Assembly: GCF_026914265.1 (NCBI RefSeq)
Contig: NC_069133.1
Coordinates: 3,199,566 to 3,263,565, forward strand
Reading direction: 5' to 3'
DNA: 64,000 bases
Origin: Mya arenaria
Taxonomy: Eukaryota; Mollusca; Bivalvia; Myida; Myidae
Below the pieces are notes generated by a model, which searched no databases, was not told the origin of the DNA, and saw only the letters and a list, made by a program, of their open reading frames with translations. The position numbers and the translations under genes were made by a program. How positions within the stretch are numbered: position 1 is the first letter of the stretch; the number at the start of each line of letters is the position of its first letter. Of this stretch, positions 1-13,007 are shown in pieces.

Positions 1-74
1 CATAGTATAGCCATGGACAGGATTCTGTGTTTATAAAAAAAGTCTCCTTAAAGCTTCAACTGAATTTATTATGT

Positions 75-400
75 CTCCCCAATTAATGGGGAGACATATT
101 GTTTTTGCCCTGTCCGTCAGTACATCCGTCACACTTCGTTTCTGCTCAATAACTAAAGAACGCTTGCACTCAGGAACTTTATACTTGGTATGCTAGTTGG
201 TCATGACTAGTAGATGACCCCTATTGATTTTGAGATCAATAGGTCAAAGGTCAAGGTCGCAGTAGATATTCACTATTTAATACAGGTGAATAAACCAAAC
301 TTCACTGTTGGTTTGTCTCCTGTCCATAATTACAAATTTCATGTCCATCTTTTTTTTTCTCAGATACGACCACACAATAGGGGAGACAAGCGCTTTTTCA
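75..400. repeat. Dispersed repeat fragment, mollusc-type
   Basis: The segment opens with GGGGAGACATATTG and closes with a matching GGGGAGACAAGC motif. In between it carries a GTCCGTCAGTACATCCGTCA tract, a GATGACCCCTATTGATTTTG block and AGGTCAAAGGTCAAGGTCG. Blocks of this kind recur at several places in the window (34.1-34.4 kb and 38.6-38.96 kb). From memory they resemble an abundant interspersed family in bivalve genomes. No coding capacity is evident; the open frame across it has no protein-like composition. Confidence 0.45.
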
Positions 401-420
401 AAAAAGTAATCTCTAGTTAG

Positions 421-1319
421 GAATTGTTTCACATGAAATCTCCAAAACAATGCAAATAGTCCCATTGGGGCCAAATATTTAAAGACCTAGTCGGAATAAT
501 ACATATATATATGGTCGAACAATAATTGTTTTAGCCTTTTATCAGATTTGAACGATATCTACTTTGTTATAGTAAAGCATAATTGAAGACCTTGTATTAT
601 ATTTCCTTTTAAACATATAGTAGTATCAATAATATATTATTCTTACCTGAATATACTGCAATGACCCCATTGTACGTTCACAAGAATTTCAGATTCCTTC
701 ATTAATCGTTGCAGGTTTTCTCACAAAATAAAAACACATGTATAAACGTTTCAACATATATATGAAATAAGAATTCTCTTAAACAAGAGAATATATAAAA
801 ATATTTTTAAAAAAATCGTGCATTTCAGGTGTTTATTTATATATTTGGTTTTGTTAGATACAAGTTTTATTTTGGATTAAATCATTGACGATGAAAAGGT
901 ATTATGCATTGCACTCATTTCAACACTTGATAATTACGAAAACAATTTGTCGCGTTTTTATTGTCGTGTTTACATTTGTGGTAACTTAAACGAGCTGTCG
1001 GCATGAACAATCAAGACAAACTCATATACCCCGAAATATAAAACTTAATTTATTTACCTTCAATCGACTTAAAACATCTATTTGTGGTTAATTAAATAGT
1101 TTGAAACACTGCTAGTGATGCATCAAAGTTTTGAAACGTTCACACGATATTTCATCTTTGTTTTTAATACAAAATAGACGTCCTGGAAAAGACTGTTAAA
1201 TAAAAGAAAAGATTACCTTTTGTTATAACTTATCGTAAATTAAGGTAAACAAATCAAATATTAGCTATCGTGACGAGTGGAGGTATATTTTTTCATAGTG
1301 AAGAATTAGTCTTGCTTCC
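421..1319. other. AT-rich stretch, nothing recognised
   Basis: This is very AT-rich non-coding sequence with poly-A and poly-T runs. I see no open frame of protein-like composition, no RNA gene and no clear repeat structure before the LINE remnant begins. Confidence 0.5.
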
Positions 1320-3440
1320 TCGGTGTATAAAATTTATTGTACTGTTTTAAATGATCGGCTTGGTTATTGGGTTGAAAATCAAAAGTTATTAGAGGACGAA
1401 CAGGGCGGTTATCGCAAAAACAGAAGTACAATAGACCAAATCTCTAGTCTTACTAGCATTATCGATACCAGGAAAAAACGCAAACTGTCGACATTTACAG
1501 CGTTTATTGATTTTAAAAAAGCTTATGATTTTATTAATATGAATAAGTTGTGGACAAGATTATTTGGACTGGGTTTATCTGGAAAAATGCTTAATGCTGT
1601 TATGTCGCTCTATTCCTCCGTCAGTTACGTGTGTACGTGTTAACTCTCTTTGTACAGACTGGTTCAATGTTTCTAGTGGCCTACGGCAAAGTTGCATACT
1701 GTCACCATTATTGTTTAATCTATTTCTAGATGACCTAGTTAAGTACTTAAAAAGTTTAGAGGTTGGGATTTCTATTGAGGATGAGAAAATGTGTGTTTTA
1801 TTATATGCAGATGACATTGTTCTCCTAGCTTCAAGCGAAGCTATTTTACAAGTGCTTTTAAATGCTTTAACTGATTGGTGTAATATTAATGACATGACTA
1901 TTTATACAACAAAGAGTAATATAGTTCAATTTCGTATCCAATCTGTACAACGTACAAATTTCAACTTTATATGTGGCAATGACCGTTTATTTGCAGTTGA
2001 TAAGTATACTTACCTTGGCATTGTAATCAATGAATTTCTTGATTATAATGTGACTGCTAAAGCCGTTGCTCAGAGTGCTCGGGCTTCTCATTGCTAAATG
2101 TAAAATCGTTGGTGGTATGCCGTATGAAGCATACACTAAATTATATGACTCTGTTGTTTGGCCGATTATAACTTATGGCGCATCTATCTGGGGTGTGAAC
2201 TCGTTTTTCTGCATCAACGCCGTGCATAATAGAGCCATACGTTTCTTTCTCGGCGTTGGGAAATACACACCTAATGATGCTGTTTCAGGCGAAATGGCAT
2301 GGGTACCACCGATTATCCGTCAGTGGAGGTCTATAGTCGGGCATTGGTCTAGGTTGTGTAATACACCTGTGACACGTATCAATAAACGAATAGCACTTTG
2401 GGCAAACAACAAGGCATGTAGTACATACAAATCTTGGTTTTATTATGTAAATGATAAAATGTTAAGCCTTGACTTAGATATATATATTAATATGAATGAC
2501 AATGTACCAACATCCACCGTTGTTAGCCAATTTTATGATAAAATGATGTCAATGATTGGCACGATTCTATAGATAGACCAAAAAGTATACGTGGAAGGGA
2601 CGGAAATAAGTTAAGAAACTATTGCAACTATAAAATTAACTATTCTTTTGAAAATTATTGTAAATTGATTATGCTTAATTACTTGATTAAAGTAAAATTA
2701 GATGCGGGGTAGCCCCTATTCGAGTGGAAACGGGCCGATATGAAAAACTTGCCGTAAATGATCGTCTTTGCCCTTTTTGCCGCTCTGTTGAATCAGAAAT
2801 TCATGTGTTTTACTATTGTAGGTTGTACAATAATATACGAATGCCATTGTTAGAAAAGGCGAACACAATCAATCCATTATTTCAAAGTATGTCCGATATA
2901 GATAAGTTGTCTTATATTTTAGCAAAGAACATGTTGTCAAGACTTAGTGCCAAAACCTGCAACGATATTCTTACGTATAGGATGTTTTATTTGTGTAAGT
3001 AATACTGTTGTTATTTCAAACATAAAATATTGTGGTATTTTATGTATCGCTAAAAATAAATGCTTATCAGTTCATCTGTAATCTGAACGGGGTGATAATC
3101 GATTTTTACACCCATTTCTTAAGTGTGCACGATTGTGCGTGTTAATTTTTTCAGTATTTTATTTTGTTTGATTTAACTAAGTTTTAAAACAAGATTAGCA
3201 TTCGTTTCTAGTTTCTTACTTGTTAATAAATATATGGTATCCAATAAGTGTGCAATACTATGTGTTGTGTATATGTATCGATTTAAGATGTTGTATAAGC
3301 AATGTATAGTATTATTTTTTGTGTGCTATAGTCTCTTATAACTCATACACTGAGAGGCAATGCATGTTTTAAGGTATATTTATTATGTGATGTATATATG
3401 TTGTATTGATGAGACTTTAATAAACTAATCAAATATAATA
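1320..3440 (+). mobile_element. 5'-truncated non-LTR retrotransposon (LINE)
   Basis: This is the 3' part of a LINE. It begins inside the reverse transcriptase, with no endonuclease domain upstream, which is typical of incomplete target-primed insertion. The coding part runs to about 3002, followed by a 3' UTR of about 430 bp with AATAAA at 3419-3424. I did not find a clear poly-A tail or target-site duplication, so both ends are approximate. The coding region is in several frames (see the pseudogene entry), so the copy is inactive. Confidence 0.8.
1323..3002 (+). pseudogene. Decayed LINE reverse transcriptase (finger/palm plus C-terminal Cys-rich tail)
   Basis: Four frame segments read in order as one LINE ORF2 remnant. 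Segment 1323-1643 has the early RT motifs (DEQGGYRKNRST) and catalytic motif A (FIDFKKAYDFI). Segment 1564-2097 has SGLRQSCILSPLLFNLF followed by the catalytic YADD box at LLYADDIVLLAS. Segment 2066-2572 is the thumb/connection region (YDSVVWPIITYGASIWG). Segment 2724-3002 has the Cys/His tail CPFCR...EIHVFYYC common in invertebrate LINEs. Reading frame changes near 1625 and 2080 and again before 2724, and at least one stop separates the parts. The catalytic Asp pair is still visible, but no continuous protein can be made. Confidence 0.85.
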
Positions 3441-5280
3441 TAGTTACGTCCACGAGGTGTCTATGCAACTTAGGCCACGTGAACTAAAATAAGGTTCTTG
3501 TTCTTCGGTTAAATGAATAAAAGATAATGCAAATATCATTTAACTTAATGAACAGCAAACAAAGCGCATTGTGGTTTGGCTAGGAAATACATTTAGAGTC
3601 CTAGGACGGCACTGATTTGAAACGGATGGTTGAAAATATTATTTATGATTAAAACTGACCATGTTAACAGGTTTCACCATGTTATTCAGATTCTGTTATT
3701 ATTTAATTGGGATAAAAGTATGAACATTTTGAATTTGTGCTGTGCTGATTGAAACGAGAAAGCGGTTATAGGGAAAAAACTAAAAGGTTTCATTTCTAGA
3801 TGTTTTTACTTTATATAATGTTTTAGGATTTCTGATTTTCAGATCTTGGACTAAAGAAAATCGAAGAAATGAGTTGGTTTGGCCTTACTTTTAAATGCGC
3901 TTTTAACTTAAATGTAACGTAAATGTTACGTAGAGGGAAAACATGAAGCATTTTTGTGAGTTATAATTTTGTAGTTTGGATATATATTTTACGCCCTTGG
4001 AGCACTAGTCCAGATTTTCGAAAAGGATAAATGCCTTTGCTTGCACATGTCAAGTGTTTTGCCTAAATAATCTGCAGAAGTGGATGCGGGTTGATCCTTG
4101 GTGGATACAGTGGACTTTATATTTACACATTGATTGTTACCAAACAGTCGGGTTTATTGTAGACCGTCATCCTTGGACTTTCTTTTGTTTCCAGAGATTT
4201 AACGCCATTATTGTCCTAAATATCCATTGAGTGCCAGCCAAACACACCAAGTCACGACCCGAACCTCACCCGATAGGTGCATTACTTATACGATAAAACA
4301 CTGTTGGCAATGGCTTTTGGATGATAATTTCCCAAGTGGAAAGACAATGCCCGTATTTAAGTCGCAGGAAGTCTTAAAAGTAAAACTAAGAATGACAAAA
4401 ATCAAAATGGTTTTGAATGATATTTATTTAGCTATTTAAAATAACGACTAATTTGAAATGAAAAAAGCAAACCTTTTTTAAGTGTTTTCGCAATTAGACG
4501 TCGACAAATTTTCATTCTTCCCTTATCGGATTATTTCTTGTTTACGTACGTCGGATTATGTTTATGATAATATGTGAGCACAGCAAGGGTCGATCAAGCA
4601 TTGGAACAGTTTAGTTATTGTCTTTGCTTGAATGACCCTACGCATTTCGCTTGAATGACTTGCATTATTCAACAAAATATTTAAAACGAAAAATGTTCAA
4701 CAAAAAAATATTTCTTTTCACTGTTTGACCTTCGCCGAATGTAAGCTTTGATAACTACACTTGGCTCGTAATACTTTTCATTTGGTAATTATAAGAGTAT
4801 TTTATCACGGTTAATATAATTATTTTATACTGCTTTTTTCAATCTTATATACACATTGTTTATATTATCAAATTATTCAAGAAACAAAGGTTTACTCGTT
4901 TGCTTGAGATGAACTGATGCACGGTTAAAAGATAAAATATACTTCCAAAATTATGCATTTGTATCGGCATATATACCTAACCATATGACCTGTCTACAAA
5001 TAGTATGTAAATCTGGATAATATTGTATCTTTGAACGATTTTGCATATGCAGCTAGACACCATGAGGCCACAACAAATCTATAGCGATTTAAATAGTGGA
5101 ACTGCCAAACAAATGATGTTAAGTAATTCAGGTACTGCTGTATTCGCTTCTTTACATCAATTTTGTCTCGAGGAATCCGTGTTCTCAGGAATTGGATAGA
5201 TATTTTTTTATATTATAGATAACGTGTATTTGAGAAATGGAGAAACGAAATAGCGCATATTATAGAGAGCGTGGTCTAAA
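3441..5280. other. No gene recognised
   Basis: AT-rich sequence without a convincing exon, RNA gene or repeat. The frame at 4227-4439 has no domain character, no paired splice sites and no recognisable similarity. Confidence 0.45.
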
Positions 5281-5289
5281 TAATAATCA

Positions 5290-5600
5290 AGAATATTTAA
5301 CAGCGACCGGTACCCAACTCAATTCAAGCAGACGAGCGACATATCATACCACAACTTTACATACACATTTATTTGAACATGAAAGCTGACAAAACAAAAC
5401 TCCACAAACAACACACTGCATATATAATATATAATACTAGGTTTTTTTTATCAAGGATTATTAGGTACCGCCTTGAAACGGTCAATTAAATGTAAATTTA
5501 CTGGGGGTTTAGACTCATAAATAAATACTTCAGGACTTTTGAAGCATGTTCTGTAAGTTCAGTTGGTATACAAGAGCAAACTTCTCCAAGCGTTTTTCGT
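5290..5600 (+). repeat. Dispersed repeat copy (same family as 20.5-20.95 kb)
   Basis: A run of CAAAACTCCACAAACAACAC, an ATATA tract, ACTAGGTTTTTTTTATCAAG and CGCCTTGAAACGGTCA appears in the same order as the corresponding blocks at 20660-20770. A shorter reverse-oriented copy lies at 38490-38600, in the 3' UTR of the plus-strand zinc-finger gene. It is probably a short interspersed element family. The boundaries are soft and I saw no terminal repeats. Confidence 0.5.
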
Positions 5601-7340
5601 TAACATAATAGTCTGTTTTAAATAGTTACAAAATATTTGTACTTAGCCTTTGTACATTATTATTTATTACAGGTATTGAAATTTTCACAGTGTGTATGTT
5701 AAATTACTTGTGTAAAACTATATGTAGTGATTTTTTTGTTTAATTTGTTTGCTGGTTTATCTGTTGCATTTGATTGTCGTAACAGTCCAAGTCGACCGTC
5801 TTTACAAACAATTCACCAGCTACACTAACTTTACCTATTTCCATAGGCTCATACAACCGCAAAGTTTAAATTTGCGCTTTTCATTTGTGTCGGCTCAACT
5901 TGCCAATTTATTTGTACGAATGACGGGTTTGAAGTGTCGAAACCAACGTTAAAAGCTGCTTAAAATGGCAATGCGATCATGACTTGTTTAACTTATTAAA
6001 GAGGACGTTTTGCTAAATTCATTTTCAAACACTACTAATGAAAATATATTAAAACCCCTTCAGAAAGCAAACCAAACATTTAATTTAAGAAATGTTTATA
6101 AAAAGATATAATTTATATTATGTTTTTAAAGTGAAATTGAATTTGGATTCATTGTTATAATTATTTTGTATTCTAAATTCATCATACGAAATTTTATTCA
6201 AAGACCAACGAATCAACCAAACTGTTACAGTTGTTTGTTTCGAATGTATCAAACGGTAAGGACCAGCTTTTGTATTGACAATATATTCCTTTCCAAATCA
6301 AAGTACACTTTTCTCATTATTGCTTCGTGTACACTTTATTGAGTTTCAGCAAATCGATATTAAAACTTCAAAATATGTTGTTGTTTGTCCTAAAATATTG
6401 TTGCACTGAAATGACTTCCGGATCAGTTGTTCATGTAATTACAAACAGTCGCGAAATGCATGAAAATCAATCATTTGAACAATTTCCTGTCAGGCTGAGA
6501 TTACTTAATATGTGCAATTGTAATTAAAGCTCCTTATGCGGAATACCCTTGGATAATTATAATTATGTTATTTTGTGGGACAAGGTATATTGTGTCACCA
6601 CTTGAGTTCGAACACAGTGAATATTGAGGATCTGTGGAGAAAATATTCGATGTCAAAGAGGAAGAAGTCAATGTTATCCGATTTGACCAGTAGGGTAGTC
6701 GCCGTGCAATCCCTTGTTGTATTTATTCCTTTATACATTTAAATTGCTAAAGGAAGTCGTGTTTAAAATAAAATTAGAATACAGTTTTAACGTTAATAAT
6801 GACGATCAGTTAAAAAATTCAGATATCAAATAGTACAAGCATTTCGTACTAAGTGACAGCAGACTTGTGCTTGCTGATTCTGCCGGTAGAGCAGTCTCCG
6901 TTTACTCACTCTGGTGTTTTTGTCATTCATGTGTTTAATTTGCTGGCGAAGGTCGTGTTGGAAGCGATGGAACACAATTCCGGTTCATACGATATATTAT
7001 TCGAATTAACATGAAGCTAAATTGACGAGCCAAGTATTATTATTAACACTAGATCTAATTTACAGGTACCTATACCGTATGGCCACACGATTAAAGATTC
7101 GAATATCAAACACGACAGTACAGCTTTAATACAGCAGTTGTTTTATTTTATCACATCCGCAATTATTGCAGGTTTCAATAACTTTGTAAAAGGACAAGTC
7201 AAAAACCAATTTAATCCGTGTTTTATTTATTTTGACCTTTGGTTAGAAGTTTTAAGCATTTTTCATTTTGCGGAAAACAAATATATTTGTACGCCTGTGC
7301 GTACTGGAGCATGCGTTGGCATGCTCCTGATTGCACAATG
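5601..7340. other. No gene recognised
   Basis: AT-rich DNA. Frames at 5749-5952, 6327-6527 and 7138-7353 are short, compositionally like translated AT-rich noise and not bounded by matched splice sites. Nothing else was identified. Confidence 0.45.
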
Positions 7341-7713
7341 TATCTTAAAGTGACACTCCTATTCAAAATCAATACATGCACATGTATAACAAACATCAGT
7401 TTTGACTGATAAACCTTAAACTACTTACCAAATGAATCTTACTAAATAATGCATATATGGAAAATATTTACTACTGATAACAAGATTGTAACCGTGTATG
7501 TGATAGCGGAAAGCGCTAAAATATTAAATGATTGGTGAATGCTAAAGTATTTAGAAGGTAGAAATAACGTGTTTCATGCTCATTTCTTTCAATCAAACTC
7601 GGTATCCTTCATAACAACTATTTTTTCTGACATTTATTCATTCCTTTTGGAATTTTAAAAACAATATCATTATTGTGGTAAATCTTATTTGGGAGTAAGA
7701 GTGCATCTATAAA
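7341..7713. mobile_element. Candidate MITE with TTAA-type ends
   Basis: The left end reads TTAAAGTGACACTCCTATTC. The right end reads GGGAGTAAGAGTGCATCTATAA, whose reverse complement begins TTATAGATGCACTCTTACTC. The two ends therefore form imperfect inverted repeats next to TTAA-like targets. A related end (TTAAAGATGCACTCTTATTC) starts at about 8275. TTAA targets point to the Kolobok or piggyBac type. There is no coding capacity. Confidence 0.35.
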
Positions 7714-8525
7714 ACTGGTGCTTGGTTTTGTTTCTGCACTTGTCCATGTAGTTCCCATTACTTTAGCAAATTTATGTAGAATACACATGATAAAATGTTT
7801 GATTCTTCTGCAATCTCTAAAACGTCACAGATATGCCGTTGCCAGGAAGAAATCCTTGGATAGAAAGATAAATAGTCTACATGCAAATACATTCTACAGT
7901 ACCTACACATATTTTCGAAGCTTTTAAAAAGATTATAAGCGTTAAAACCATAAACCTTTCACATACATATATATCAACTACATTATAAGATACTTAAATA
8001 TGTTTTGATGATATTTAAATCTTGAATCATGTAGAACATGTTATTATTACGTTATTATGATTTGAATGTGTGCACATTATGTAACCATATTTTGTCTGTA
8101 ACTATATTTAATAATACAGTGGAAACAACAAAGACAAGACCACTAGTCGAACATTTAATGAACACCTGTTTATTTTAAGCATAACGCAAGAGCCAAAACG
8201 ACAACGACTTAGAGACACAAACGTATAAACTCCACATACACAAATACCAGCATCACAGACAGACGACACACTCCTTAAAGATGCACTCTTATTCCAAAGT
8301 AGATGTTCCACAATTATTACATTTTTTTTTTAATTTATCGAAAAGGATGATTAAAAATCGAAAGCAATGCTTCTTATGAAGGATATCGTTTTTGATTTAA
8401 AAGAAATGTGCATCAAACATGGTAATTCTCCTTATGAGACGATAGTTGATCACTGTAAGTCTTTTACCACCCACCAGTCATTTAATATGTTCTGCATTTT
8501 CAGCTATTAAATATACAATGAAATA
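7714..8525. other. No gene recognised; partial MITE end near 8275
   Basis: AT-rich sequence. The only structure seen is a solo TTAAAGATGCACTCTTATTC end resembling the element at 7341-7713. Frames at 7718-7927 and 8108-8311 lack any protein-like signature. Confidence 0.4.
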
Positions 8526-8705
8526 AACCACCGTAAATAAATCGGCGGTATACATAACATTGTATGACATATAGTAGGTAGAGTTTCGCAAACGGTATGC
8601 AACTAATGTAATTATAACGTTGGTATCTACTTAAAATTACTCTGCCAAAAACACCGTGCAAGAACATTTGCAAGGACATTTTATGGGAACAAAAATAGAA
8701 ATGGG
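8526..8705 (+). repeat. Dispersed repeat, partner of 14606-14960
   Basis: Blocks GGCGGTATACATAACATTGT, TAGTAGGTAGAGTTTCGCAA and CTCTGCCAAAAACACCGTGC reappear in the same order and strand at 14617-14665 and 14888-14910, with spacing differences. This is a two-copy dispersed repeat or an old segmental duplication. No function is evident. Confidence 0.5.
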
Positions 8706-11030
8706 AGGCTTAATTGTTGCCAGAAATAAAACATTGTTACAGCAATCTGAAATAAACTCGATATTACTATCTTAAAAAGCAATTTTCAGAATGTTTGGCT
8801 TGCTTGAAACATGTTATTAGCGCGTTACTAATTTACGACCTATTGAGCCTGCCTAAGCTGCCTGACATAAAACCGGTAGCATATTCCGTTTATTGCTTCT
8901 TACAACATTTAGCAGACAAAGAGACTGCAAATTATTACTAAATTTATACAATGTACCTGATTACAGATGTTCGTTAATTAATAAAACTGATATGGACTCT
9001 ATGAAGACTTTGTGTTTCAAGAAAAAACAGTACAAACGCGTTGTTGCACCAAACAATACACGAGTCGTAACTGTTTATATATGATTTTCATCCCTTTTTA
9101 TATGCCGTAATTATTCTAGATAATTTAGAGTTCTGGTTCTTATAAAAACTTAAAATAAATACCATTGCCTTAACCCAATTACACTTAGTGTTAATTAAAT
9201 GCATATTTTATTTCTTGGCAAGGTATTTGCACTGATCTTGTCAAACTAACTCGATAAAAATAGGCATGAACTTTGGAGATATTGAATAACATTTTTAAGT
9301 ATAACTGTTTATCATGAGTGTAAATGAAGCTAATAATATTTTATTAACAGTAACTGTGTTTTTTACGAATAACAGCATCAAGACTTTGTGATGTGTTTTG
9401 TTTGTTTAACATATTGAATATTTGAGTTTGTTTCAACAAAATCTTTAAAATTTCTTGCGATTAGAAATCCAGCCACCATATAGTTTGGCTCAACCCTTTG
9501 GCCTTAAATCTTGGCTATCTCAACAAGCTAATTAATTTCATCGTTAAACACTATTACCTTTACAATGTACTATTCATGTGACCAAATTAATGTGCTCTAA
9601 ATACACCATGTGTTTGATTTTCATTAAACCGAACAATCAGCGGTCATATGGCGCAGTTAAATTGAGCCTAACAAAATATCCGAATATATACACATTAAGT
9701 TAACTGGGATACTTTTATCAGGATGCAAGAAAACTGCATATCTAATTTTCATTTAAACATGTACACGTATAAAACAAAATACTGTTTTGTTTTCACATTT
9801 GTTTTGATGTATTTTGTGTGCTTTTTGAACTCTCTATCTTAAACCTATTGATATGCAAATATCATTTTTATGCGATTTGCATATTGAAGTGTTTCGTAAT
9901 TCTTAGAAAGCCATTTTATAATGCCGAAACACAGAACTCATTACGGAATCATTATGTCGTTTACGTACCAGGATGTATATATTCTGTAATTTGGAGCCGT
10001 CTGCCAATCTTCTTGCAACATAAAGACGAATGTATTGCCGGGTAATTGCTATTTATTAGAAATGTCGTAGTAAGAAACATTTCCTATATAGTCAGTCAGT
10101 TTGTGCATATTTCGGTCGTCGTAAGAGGCTTAATTGCTCAAAAATAGAATCTGTCACGGTGATATGTTTAGTTACGACCGCTTGTTTCGTTAACTTGGTA
10201 AAAACAGTAGAGCGAATTGGAACGAATGATGTACAAGTATTCTGTGTCTAATCTCAAATACATTGAATCAAGGACTTTGCAATACTTAAAATAAACTAGT
10301 GTATAATTTTCGTTTATTATCAGAATGCGCTGTATACAAACACGAAAGACGAGAATGCATACGACTTACTGTTTTTATCATTCAAATGTTTTGAATTTTA
10401 CACATGAAAATGAAAACTGAAAATATAGAAATAATTATTGTATGTGAAATAGTAAACGTTGCTAATCACGGAAGTATATTATGCGGTAGAAATGTGAAGA
10501 CTATTTTAAATCAGTGTGCTCAAATCACTGTTATTCTATATAGTGTAGCAACGTCCATAACTCTGACTTTTTAATCGTTAAGATATGCCCTTGATCGAAA
10601 GAGCATCTTAATAAGTTTCACCTATGTTCGCATCAATATTTGCTTCTTGTACTGTTGTGTTAATATTTCACACAATTATTGAGGGTATAGCAATTTTAAT
10701 TTTTATATGAAGCTTTGTTATATATATTATATGTTTATAACATTTTATTATCGCATTCACCAAATTAAACGAACTATTATTTAAAACAAAAGTTAATTTA
10801 GATCAGTATAAAGAAAACATAATCTGTTCCAAATCACAGAATATTTCCTGCTATTATAAACTACGTTTCGATGTAAAATGAGTAAAGGGAGATGATATCA
10901 TACAAACAAATATTCGTGAACAATCTCAGTAGTCAAACCTTTTAAGATGATATCCAAGATATTAAATGTATATTTTTACATGATTATTTTATATATTTAC
11001 AATGCCGTTTTGTTATTAAAAGTTATTTCA
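8706..11030. other. No gene recognised
   Basis: Long AT-rich stretch. Frames at 8893-9084 and 9818-10045 are short and featureless. I see no splice-bounded exon, RNA gene or tandem repeat. Confidence 0.45.
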
Positions 11031-11032
11031 TA

Positions 11033-11276
11033 TTGAGACATTATACAATCGCATGTGTAATTGTGTTTAGTTCTTTATTGTTTTGGGTTTTTTTCGAATA
11101 TAAAACTGAGAGTTTTAATATTCAAATTACATACAATCAATACAGCGAAGATATAAAGAATGAAAGGCACTTAACTAAAAAAGAAAACCCTAAAAGAATT
11201 GTTGAAATTCTTAAGAAACAAAAGCGCCAATTGTCGCAAATTACGCCCATCCTTTTTAAGAACAACAAAATTGGTG
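11033..11276 (+). other. Possible orphan exon with a hydrophobic segment
   Basis: An open frame encodes a strongly hydrophobic stretch (ACVIVFSSLLFWVFFEY) followed by a Lys/Arg-rich, polar region, and it ends at a good donor (GTAAGT at 11277). That layout resembles the first exon of a type II membrane protein such as a Golgi enzyme. However, there is no ATG before the hydrophobic segment in this frame (the first start-like codon is TTG) and I could not find a partner exon. It could equally be chance. Treat it as a hint only. Confidence 0.2.
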
Positions 11277-11479
11277 GTAAGTGGTTGTACTGTATATTTT
11301 GCCATATTTGGAGGTGGTGTCTAAGTTTATTTATACACGCACTCAGGGAAAGCCAATATGGCGAGTGCTTCGATAAGAGTTTTAGTTATGTAAGGTTTTT
11401 AGAGCAAAGTGCACAGACAAAATGTGTTAGAGCTACCATGGTTCTTTAACGTGCACAAATATAAAGCAATGTTACACGG

Positions 11480-11607
11480 GACCCTCCCCCCCCCCATTTA
11501 ACGTCCCTCCGGGAAAACGATTAGTATTTTAGTAATGCAATGGGGAATCAAACCTGCGATCCCTGGATTGATTGTCAAGTGTGGTACCTCTAGACCACGT
11601 ATCCGCC
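11480..11607 (-). mobile_element. tRNA-derived SINE head
   Basis: Read on the minus strand, the segment begins GGCGGATACG and carries a pol III A box (TGGTCTAGAGG, 11587-11597). About 33 bp further on is a B box (GGTTTGATTCC, 11544-11554, one mismatch to consensus). The spacing fits a tRNA-like promoter, but the sequence does not fold as a convincing complete tRNA and lacks a proper 3' acceptor half. A tRNA-related SINE is therefore more likely than a working tRNA gene. The body beyond 11535 and the tail are not clearly delimited. Confidence 0.55.
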
Positions 11608-11649
11608 ATATTTGGAGAACGAACCATGTAAATTACGTTTGCGTTAATT

Positions 11650-11960
11650 AAAGGGTAATAACTCTTGAGTGAGTAAAGCAATATGGATGATTAATCAACT
11701 TGTTTCAGATATTATACCAATTCACATATTAACCACATTTGGTTATGATTTGAGTTTTCTAAAATGGTCCGATTTCTATTATAAAAGGTCAATTACTCTC
11801 GAGTGGCTAGAGCGATATGGTTGGTTATCGAACAAGTTTGATATATATTGCCGATACATATTCTGTGCATAAGACAAGACTGTTGTTCGACTATATGGTT
11901 GGTTATCAAAACCTACTAAGTACGACTGTAACAACCTGTAAGAGAAGCCACACAAGAACT
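11650..11960 (+). repeat. Dispersed mollusc-type repeat
   Basis: The pattern GGGTAATAACTCTTGAGTGA, GCAATATGGATGATTAATCA, then AGATATTATACCAATTCACA and a GGTTATGATTTG block appears, followed by a second, partial copy from about 11788 (CTCGAGTGGCTAGAGCGATA). The same ACTCTTGAATGCTCGAGCAA core occurs in the duplication at 12.07-12.32 kb. The composition matches, from memory, a very abundant interspersed sequence of bivalve genomes. Confidence 0.5.
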
Positions 11961-12072
11961 AATTAAGAAATATTACACACAACTGAGGGTCATATGACAT
12001 TATAATGACCGGCCAGTCAGCCAACAAGTCCAAGATATAGTGCCAAATTACGTTCTAATTAGGCATTTTTAA

Positions 12073-12317
12073 ATTCAAGGACGATAACTCTTGAATGCTC
12101 GAGCAATATGATAACGATTGCATATCAAAGGATATGCGTTGAACCAACTAAGCGCCATGAGAGTGTAAATATTGGAAAGAGATAACACAGGACACAATAT
12201 TCAAGGACGATAACTCTTGAATGCTCGAGCAATATGATTACGATTGCATATCAAAAGATATGCGTTAAACCAACTAAGCGCCATGAGAGTGTAAATATTG
12301 GAAAAAAATAACACAGG
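12073..12317 (+). repeat. Two-copy tandem duplication, 126-bp period
   Basis: The block starting TTCAAGGACGATAACTCTTG occurs twice at a 126-bp offset (cores at 12081 and 12207) and is nearly identical over about 118 bp. Both copies end in GTAAATATTGGAAA and an ACAC tract. The high identity implies a recent duplication of a fragment of the neighbouring dispersed repeat. Confidence 0.85.
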
Positions 12318-12799
12318 CCATTAAATGAACTCACATTTGCTTATGTTTGCAACAATTCTTTTCAACTTTGATTACATGGAGTTATTCTACTTACCCTTAC
12401 AAAAGAACACTAGAAATCAACTAGCAGCTGATTCCCATTTAAACAAGATTTCGTAAGCACCTATCCCCAAATTGAGAATTTAATGTCTCAGTTTTAAGAT
12501 ATTATTGACAATAGAGCTTTTAATTGAGATTTTGATGAAATTTTATAATTCAAACAAGCCCTAAAAACGCAAATGAGGTCCTTAAAACTCAGAGTATTAA
12601 CAACACATTATAAAATTATTATAGTTCTAACTAAAATATGCAACAATGAGTAAACTGTGCGGTCACTTTGCCGTATCTCATTCCTAGAATGCAAAAAATA
12701 AGTAAACATTTACTGGGTTTCTTTACATTCAGTTTTTAAATGTATTAAATGTTAACATATGCTATGTGCAAACTGTTACCAACTGATATCAATAATACA

Positions 12800-12970
12800 C
12801 TCAAAACTTGGTATGTCGAAGGCGTCGGGACCGCATAAACTACTTCGAGATAACGAACATTCGATATATCCGAAATACAAAACATGTCAAATTGAACCCC
12901 AACTATTCTAAAACAATTCGACATAACCGGTGCATCAGGATAACATATTTGACATAGCGAGTTTCGACTG
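12800..12970. mobile_element. Degenerate pogo/Tigger-like MITE end
   Basis: The right end GACATAGCGAGTTTCGACTG is followed by TA (12971-12972). It matches the style of the inverted ends at 25550/26018 and 42075/42370 (CAG-TYGAA...; TTCRACTG). The interior repeats CGAGATAACGAAC and CGATATATCCGAAA phrases typical of this family. I could not place the left end with confidence. Confidence 0.4.
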
Positions 12971-13007
12971 TATCATCAATCATAAACTGTTGTATTGAGC
13001 AGCCACG

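Noticed and set aside
11535..11607. Functional tRNA gene
   Set aside because: A and B boxes are present, but the cloverleaf and 3' half are not convincing, so a SINE head fits better.
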